A DNA stretch of 64,000 bases from Roseimicrobium gellanilyticum (GTDB taxonomy: Bacteria > Verrucomicrobiota > Verrucomicrobiia > Verrucomicrobiales > Verrucomicrobiaceae), in NCBI RefSeq assembly GCF_003315205.1, contig NZ_QNRR01000008.1, positions 1-64,000 of the forward strand. The letters are read 5' to 3'. The notes beneath the pieces were generated by a model. That model was not told where the DNA came from, made no database searches, and worked only from the letters and a program-made list of their open reading frames with translations. This document shows, in pieces, positions 60,124-64,000 of the stretch; the first letter of the stretch is position 1, and every line of letters starts with the position of its first letter. The position numbers and the translations under genes were made by a program.

Positions 60124-61422
60124 TCAGCCGAGCAGGTCCTTGATGGGTGTCCCATTGCGTACCAGCATCACGGGACGACCAGTCGGGGTCTGGTATTCCT
60201 TCTTCGGGTCGATGCCGAGCGATTGGTAGAAGGTCGCCGCCACATCCTCTGGCGAGATTGGCGTGTCCTTGGGACCTTCTCCCTTGGAATCCGACCCGCC
60301 GAGGACCCGCCCCCCCTGGAGGCCGCCGCCCGCGAAAAGGCAGCACATGGCACGCGGCCAGTGATCGCGGCCAGCGCGCGGATTGATGGTGGGGGTGCGA
60401 CCGAACTCACCGGTGACAAACACCACCGTGGACTCCAGAAGGCCCCTGGCATGCAGCGTGAGGAAGAGCCCGCTGAGCCCCGCGTCCAGCGAGGGAAGCT
60501 TCTGGGACTTGAGCACCCGGAAGTTGTCACTGTGTGTGTCCCAGCCATCGAGATTGACCGTGACGAAGCGCACCCCGGCACCGATGAGCCGCGTTGCCAG
60601 CAGGCAGCTTTGCGAAAAGGCATCGGTGCCAAAGAGGCTGGTGATCGAGGCGGACTCCTTGCTCAAATCAAAGGCATCGCGCGTCTTGTCTGAGCGCATC
60701 ATGGCATAGGCCCGCTGGCTGAATTGGTCCATGCCCGAGAGCAGCTTGTCCTTCTGGGCAAAGTCGCCGAAGGCAGCGTCATAGCGCTTGAGCATGTCCT
60801 GTCGGCGATCCACATCGGCGAGCGTCACGCCATTGCCCAGGGTGAGGCCGCGCACACGGAGGGGCTTCCCAGCTTGGGGGACGGGGCCGGTCTCAAAGGG
60901 GCCGTGCTCCACACCCAGGTAGCCCGTGGTGTACCCGCTGTCCGTGGGAATGGCGACAAAGGGTGGCAGGTCTGCGGGTGCCGTGAGTTCCTTCGAGACG
61001 ACCGCGCCATAGCCGGGGTAGCGCAGCGCTGGTATGGGACGGTTGCCGGTGCCGAGGAACTGCACACCGAGCTCATGCGCCGCGAGATTGTGGCTCACCC
61101 CGCGCAAGATCACATACTTGTCCGCGCACTGGGCCAGCTTCGGCAGGTGCTCGCAAATGCGGATGCCGGGCACTGCGGTGGCGATTTCCTTGAACTCACC
61201 CCGATGCGTGTCCGGGGCATCCGGCTTCAGGTCAAAAGTGTCCATGTGGCTCGGTCCACCGCCGAGGCGTACGAAGATGGCGGCCTTCGCCCTGGCCGTG
61301 GCCTGCACGGCATTGTCACCACCCATGGCGAGGTACTGAGGCAGGCCCAGCCCGATGCCGGCAAGTGCGCCGACTTGTAGAAAATCACGCCGCTGGATTC
61401 CAGATGAGTTCAGGAAGTTCAT
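60124..61422 (-). CDS. DUF1501 protein (twin-arginine exported)
   Basis: This 432-residue protein starts with a twin-arginine-type signal (GIQRRDFLQVGALAGIGLGL, residues 9-28). It has the sulfatase-like DUF1501 body: AAIFVRLGGGPSHMDTFDL, HTGEF-like RGEF, GYLGVEHGPFE, TVNLDGWDTHSDN, VTGEFGRTP and AGRDHWP. Function is unproven; the family is expanded in Planctomycetes and Verrucomicrobia and is usually coded beside a DUF1549/DUF1553 protein, as here. It follows that gene by 32 bp. A start at 61497 would lie within the upstream gene. Confidence 0.92.
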   Translation of the reverse strand: MNFLNSSGIQRRDFLQVGALAGIGLGLPQYLAMGGDNAVQATARAKAAIFVRLGGGPSHMDTFDLKPDAPDTHRGEFKEIATAVPGIRICEHLPKLAQCADKYVILRGVSHNLAAHELGVQFLGTGNRPIPALRYPGYGAVVSKELTAPADLPPFVAIPTDSGYTTGYLGVEHGPFETGPVPQAGKPLRVRGLTLGNGVTLADVDRRQDMLKRYDAAFGDFAQKDKLLSGMDQFSQRAYAMMRSDKTRDAFDLSKESASITSLFGTDAFSQSCLLATRLIGAGVRFVTVNLDGWDTHSDNFRVLKSQKLPSLDAGLSGLFLTLHARGLLESTVVFVTGEFGRTPTINPRAGRDHWPRAMCCLFAGGGLQGGRVLGGSDSKGEGPKDTPISPEDVAATFYQSLGIDPKKEYQTPTGRPVMLVRNGTPIKDLLG

Positions 61423-61454
61423 CGCTGGTGATGGTTTGGAGTGGGGTTTGGAGA

Positions 61455-63998
61455 TCAGTGATTCACCGTGAACTCGCGGGTATTCAGCATCACCCACAGG
61501 AGGTCACGCACGCCATCGAGGGGATCCGAAGCCGCCGCGATATCGGTCCGTGCTTGGTGCATCTCCGCTGCGGTTGGGGGACGGCTGACGGTGCGTAGAA
61601 ACACTTCGCTGATGATGCCGTCCAGCTTGTCTGCCGCCGGGCTCACGGATGGATTCGCTGACCGCAGTTCCGCAATCCATGAGGGCGTGCTTCCCTGTTG
61701 TCCCTCAATGCGTGCGAGCAGATCGGGGTCATTCCGTGTGTAGAGGGACTGAAGCAGGGTCGGTGTCGTCGTGCGTTCACAGTCGCAGTTCGTCTCACGC
61801 ATGGGCTTGCCAAAGGTGGTGAGCGCATAGTCCGCGAGATTGCGGTTCCCAATGACATCGCCGAGGCCGAACGCCGCGATATTGGGGCCGATTTGGCGCT
61901 CGGCGACCTCAATCAGCAACGCCTGTTGGCGTGAATTCGCGGTCGTCGCCATGGTCATGGCATCCAGCAGCACTTCCGCGGGAAGACGGCGTACCACAAA
62001 GCGGCTGAAGTTTTTCTCGTCGAGCTCATTGGTGGCATTTGGCTTCCAGCTCCGCTGATAGGTGTCGCTCGTGAGGATGGCACGATGGAGTTTCTTCATG
62101 TCGTAACCAGACGCTACGAATCCCTCTGCCAGGTGCTCCATCAACTCGGCATTCACCGGGGGATTGGCGAGATTGATATCGTCCGCCGGATCCACCAGCC
62201 CGCGATGGAAATAAGCCGCCCACACCCGATTCACGAAGGCACGTGCAAAGAAGGGATTGTCCTTTGCCCGCAACCACTGCACCAGGGGCTCGCGAGGATC
62301 CGAGTACTCTTTGATGAGCACCTGGTCTCCACCGAGAAGCTTCGGTGTCAGCACGCGTCCGGAATACGCCTGCGCATTCGGCCTTGCGATGGTGCTGCGC
62401 GGAGACCGCGTCGTGATGTACACCTCGTGAATGGGGAAGACTTCACCGGCATCAATGCGCCGGCGAATCTCCGTGCTCTGGGCGTCACGTGCCTGCATCA
62501 TATTGCCACCACCCGCAGCGGCGCGGAGTTCCTTGGTGGCTGTCACGAAGTTCACCTCATTGTCGCGCCGGATGTCGCTGTCATACCGCACCGGCTCAAA
62601 GAACGCCTGGAACTGCACGTAGTCCGCCTTCGTCCACTGGTCGAAGGGATGCTTGTGGCACTGCGCGCACTCGATGCGCACCCCGAGGAACGCGTGGGCA
62701 AAGGCCAAGGCGCGGTCCTCGGGCTTCTGCACATTCTTGCGTGCCCAGAAGTAGGGCATGGTCTCGCGTAGCGCGAAGTCAGCGCGGTTCTCGCTACGCA
62801 GGTAGGAGGCCATCTCCAGCGCATAGTCCTTGTAGGATTGCGTGGGAGAGCTGCGGCTGGTGGCAAGGACGATGCCTGCGACGATCTTGTCGTACGGCTC
62901 ATTCTGTTTCACCCGGCGGTAGATCCATTCCCACCATTGGCGGGCGAACTCGCCATTCAGGTCGGTCACGTTCTCGGAAAAAATCTGCCGTGCACTGTTG
63001 CCGGTGAAATCACACAACTGGGTGGCCCACCACGCTGCGTGACCGGGCGAGTTGAGCAGGGCGTCAATCTTCTGCGTACGTTTATCCGGTGACTTGTCCG
63101 CGAGAAAAGCGGTCACCTCTGCAGGAGTCGGCAATGTACCCGCCACATCCAGGCTCACCCGACGGAGGAACTCCGCGTCCGTACAAAGCTCCGAGGGCAC
63201 GATGCCGAGCTTGCGAAGCTTGGTGACCACGAGTTCATCCACCTTCGTGGGTGCAGGCACCACCGGATACTTCGTATCCACAAGCTCGCTCACCGGAAGC
63301 ATCACTGGAATGGGGGTGACACCGTTGTCGTAGAACGCGACCACATGCGTGTCACCGCGGGTTTTGCTCTCCACGAGTCCTGTCTCAGAGATGCTGGCCA
63401 CGGCATCGTCGTTCGAGCGAAACCGTGTGAGCCGCGTGACATCCTCAATCCTGCCATTCTTCCAGTACGCAATCACCTTGAGCTGGGTCTTCTCGCCTGC
63501 TTTGGCAAAGACGATTTCGCGCGGAGAGACTGCCAGCCGCTCAAACTCGCCAGTCTCCGCAGGATCATCCTCCGCTCCGCTGGCAATCCACTGCACCAGC
63601 ATCTGGTGTTCCCAGGAGTCCTTCTTGAAGCGTTCCTTCCCTTTGTGCTTCATCTGCACGGTGGGTTTCATCACCAGGAGACTCTTTGCAGGCTCCTGTA
63701 GATTCACACGCACCTCACCCTCGCCGCCGTCGGTATCTTGAGTGAGTTGCCTGAGGTCTGCCTCGAAGTCATAGCCAAAGAGCGAAAGCTGGAATCCACC
63801 TTGCCCGGCGAAGGAGCCATGACACTCGCGCGAACTGCACCCAGCTCGACTCAGCAGGGGAATGATGTGTCTGCGAAAGCTTGGCTCCTTCACGGGAGTC
63901 GCCCCGATTTCCACTGTCTCCTGTGCAACCGCAGTCGTCATTCCCAACGCCATGCCCGCGAGGCAGAGGGAATAGCGGGTGAGGGGCGATGTTCTCAT
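61455..63998 (-). CDS. DUF1549/DUF1553 protein with cytochrome-like N-terminus
   Basis: This 847-residue exported protein has a signal peptide (residues 1-25). A PSCyt1-like region has the CX4CH motif CSSRECHGS (C54, C59, H60). A bacterial Ig-like segment (about 160-250, KVIAYWKNGRIEDVTRLTRF) is followed by DUF1549 (DEFLRR-like AEFLRRVSLDVAGTLPTPAE onward) and DUF1553 (NPFFARAFVNRVWAAYFHRG, SRFVVRRLPAEVLLDAM). It also has ECAQCHKHPFDQW, a second cytochrome-type CXXCH. It is the first gene of the pair with DUF1501, on the minus strand. The start at 63998 lies 2 bp inside the window, and the signal peptide shows the gene is complete. Confidence 0.92.
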   Translation of the reverse strand: MRTSPLTRYSLCLAGMALGMTTAVAQETVEIGATPVKEPSFRRHIIPLLSRAGCSSRECHGSFAGQGGFQLSLFGYDFEADLRQLTQDTDGGEGEVRVNLQEPAKSLLVMKPTVQMKHKGKERFKKDSWEHQMLVQWIASGAEDDPAETGEFERLAVSPREIVFAKAGEKTQLKVIAYWKNGRIEDVTRLTRFRSNDDAVASISETGLVESKTRGDTHVVAFYDNGVTPIPVMLPVSELVDTKYPVVPAPTKVDELVVTKLRKLGIVPSELCTDAEFLRRVSLDVAGTLPTPAEVTAFLADKSPDKRTQKIDALLNSPGHAAWWATQLCDFTGNSARQIFSENVTDLNGEFARQWWEWIYRRVKQNEPYDKIVAGIVLATSRSSPTQSYKDYALEMASYLRSENRADFALRETMPYFWARKNVQKPEDRALAFAHAFLGVRIECAQCHKHPFDQWTKADYVQFQAFFEPVRYDSDIRRDNEVNFVTATKELRAAAGGGNMMQARDAQSTEIRRRIDAGEVFPIHEVYITTRSPRSTIARPNAQAYSGRVLTPKLLGGDQVLIKEYSDPREPLVQWLRAKDNPFFARAFVNRVWAAYFHRGLVDPADDINLANPPVNAELMEHLAEGFVASGYDMKKLHRAILTSDTYQRSWKPNATNELDEKNFSRFVVRRLPAEVLLDAMTMATTANSRQQALLIEVAERQIGPNIAAFGLGDVIGNRNLADYALTTFGKPMRETNCDCERTTTPTLLQSLYTRNDPDLLARIEGQQGSTPSWIAELRSANPSVSPAADKLDGIISEVFLRTVSRPPTAAEMHQARTDIAAASDPLDGVRDLLWVMLNTREFTVNH

Positions 63999-64000
63999 GG

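Overview
The window is 64 kb of a high-GC bacterial chromosome. Its gene content points to the phylum Verrucomicrobiota, most likely the family Verrucomicrobiaceae. The signs are paired DUF1501 and DUF1549/DUF1553 proteins, a secreted PQQ-type beta-propeller protein, an ECF-like sigma factor paired with a FecR/LamG protein, a BlaR1-like protease with a very long repeat ectodomain, an SLA1-type domain on a secreted protease, bactofilins, and many secreted proteins of unknown family. I do not name a species. There are no rRNA genes, recognisable transposases, phage genes or CRISPR arrays. One tRNA gene (Ala, GGC) is present.

Layout. 0.3-8 kb: a secreted protein, a Gfo/Idh/MocA oxidoreductase, an AAA ATPase, two tandem secreted paralogues with Lys/Pro-rich tails, and a 548-aa secreted protein followed by a miniature copy of itself. 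8-13.5 kb: the CrcB/FluC fluoride channel, a PQQ beta-propeller protein and two alpha/beta hydrolases. 13.6-17.7 kb: a complete polyamine ABC transporter (potABCD). 17.8-24 kb: a DUF2071 protein, nadA, two bactofilins (one fused to zinc ribbons), a disulfide oxidoreductase and a Nudix protein. 24-26.3 kb: sigma factor plus FecR/LamG protein. 27-30 kb: pilC- and pilB-like genes. 30.4-34.5 kb: an accessory stretch of small membrane and coiled-coil proteins, including three tandem paralogues. 34.6-40.6 kb: a large TPR protein, a small gene bracketed by 50-bp inverted repeats, gatB and pyrE. 40.7-48 kb: two unknown secreted or anchored proteins and a blaI-blaR1 operon with two operator palindromes. 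48-55.8 kb: a 3D-domain protein, a Ski2-like helicase, a secreted metalloprotease-like protein, nspC and three small proteins. 56-64 kb: a polysaccharide deacetylase, a small metal-binding protein, a lipoprotein-like protein, tRNA-Ala, and a DUF1501-DUF1549/1553 operon.

How the genes work together. potABCD imports spermidine/putrescine and nspC makes norspermidine or spermidine, so polyamine supply appears twice. pilB and pilC are the motor ATPase and platform protein of a type IV pilus or type II secretion machine. BlaI/BlaR1 is a protease-relayed repressor circuit whose sensor module differs from the classical beta-lactam sensor. crcB, gatB, pyrE and nadA are housekeeping genes.

The most unusual non-coding content is a set of unrelated-looking intergenic inverted repeats. 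Their arms are about 20-36 bp, spaced about 30-140 bp apart, and they sit within a few bases of gene ends. Several recur as families inside the window. One family exists both as a compact palindrome and as two half-copies bracketing a gene. In another family the two copies differ from each other by paired changes that keep each copy self-complementary. I regard these as the best candidates here for something not yet described.
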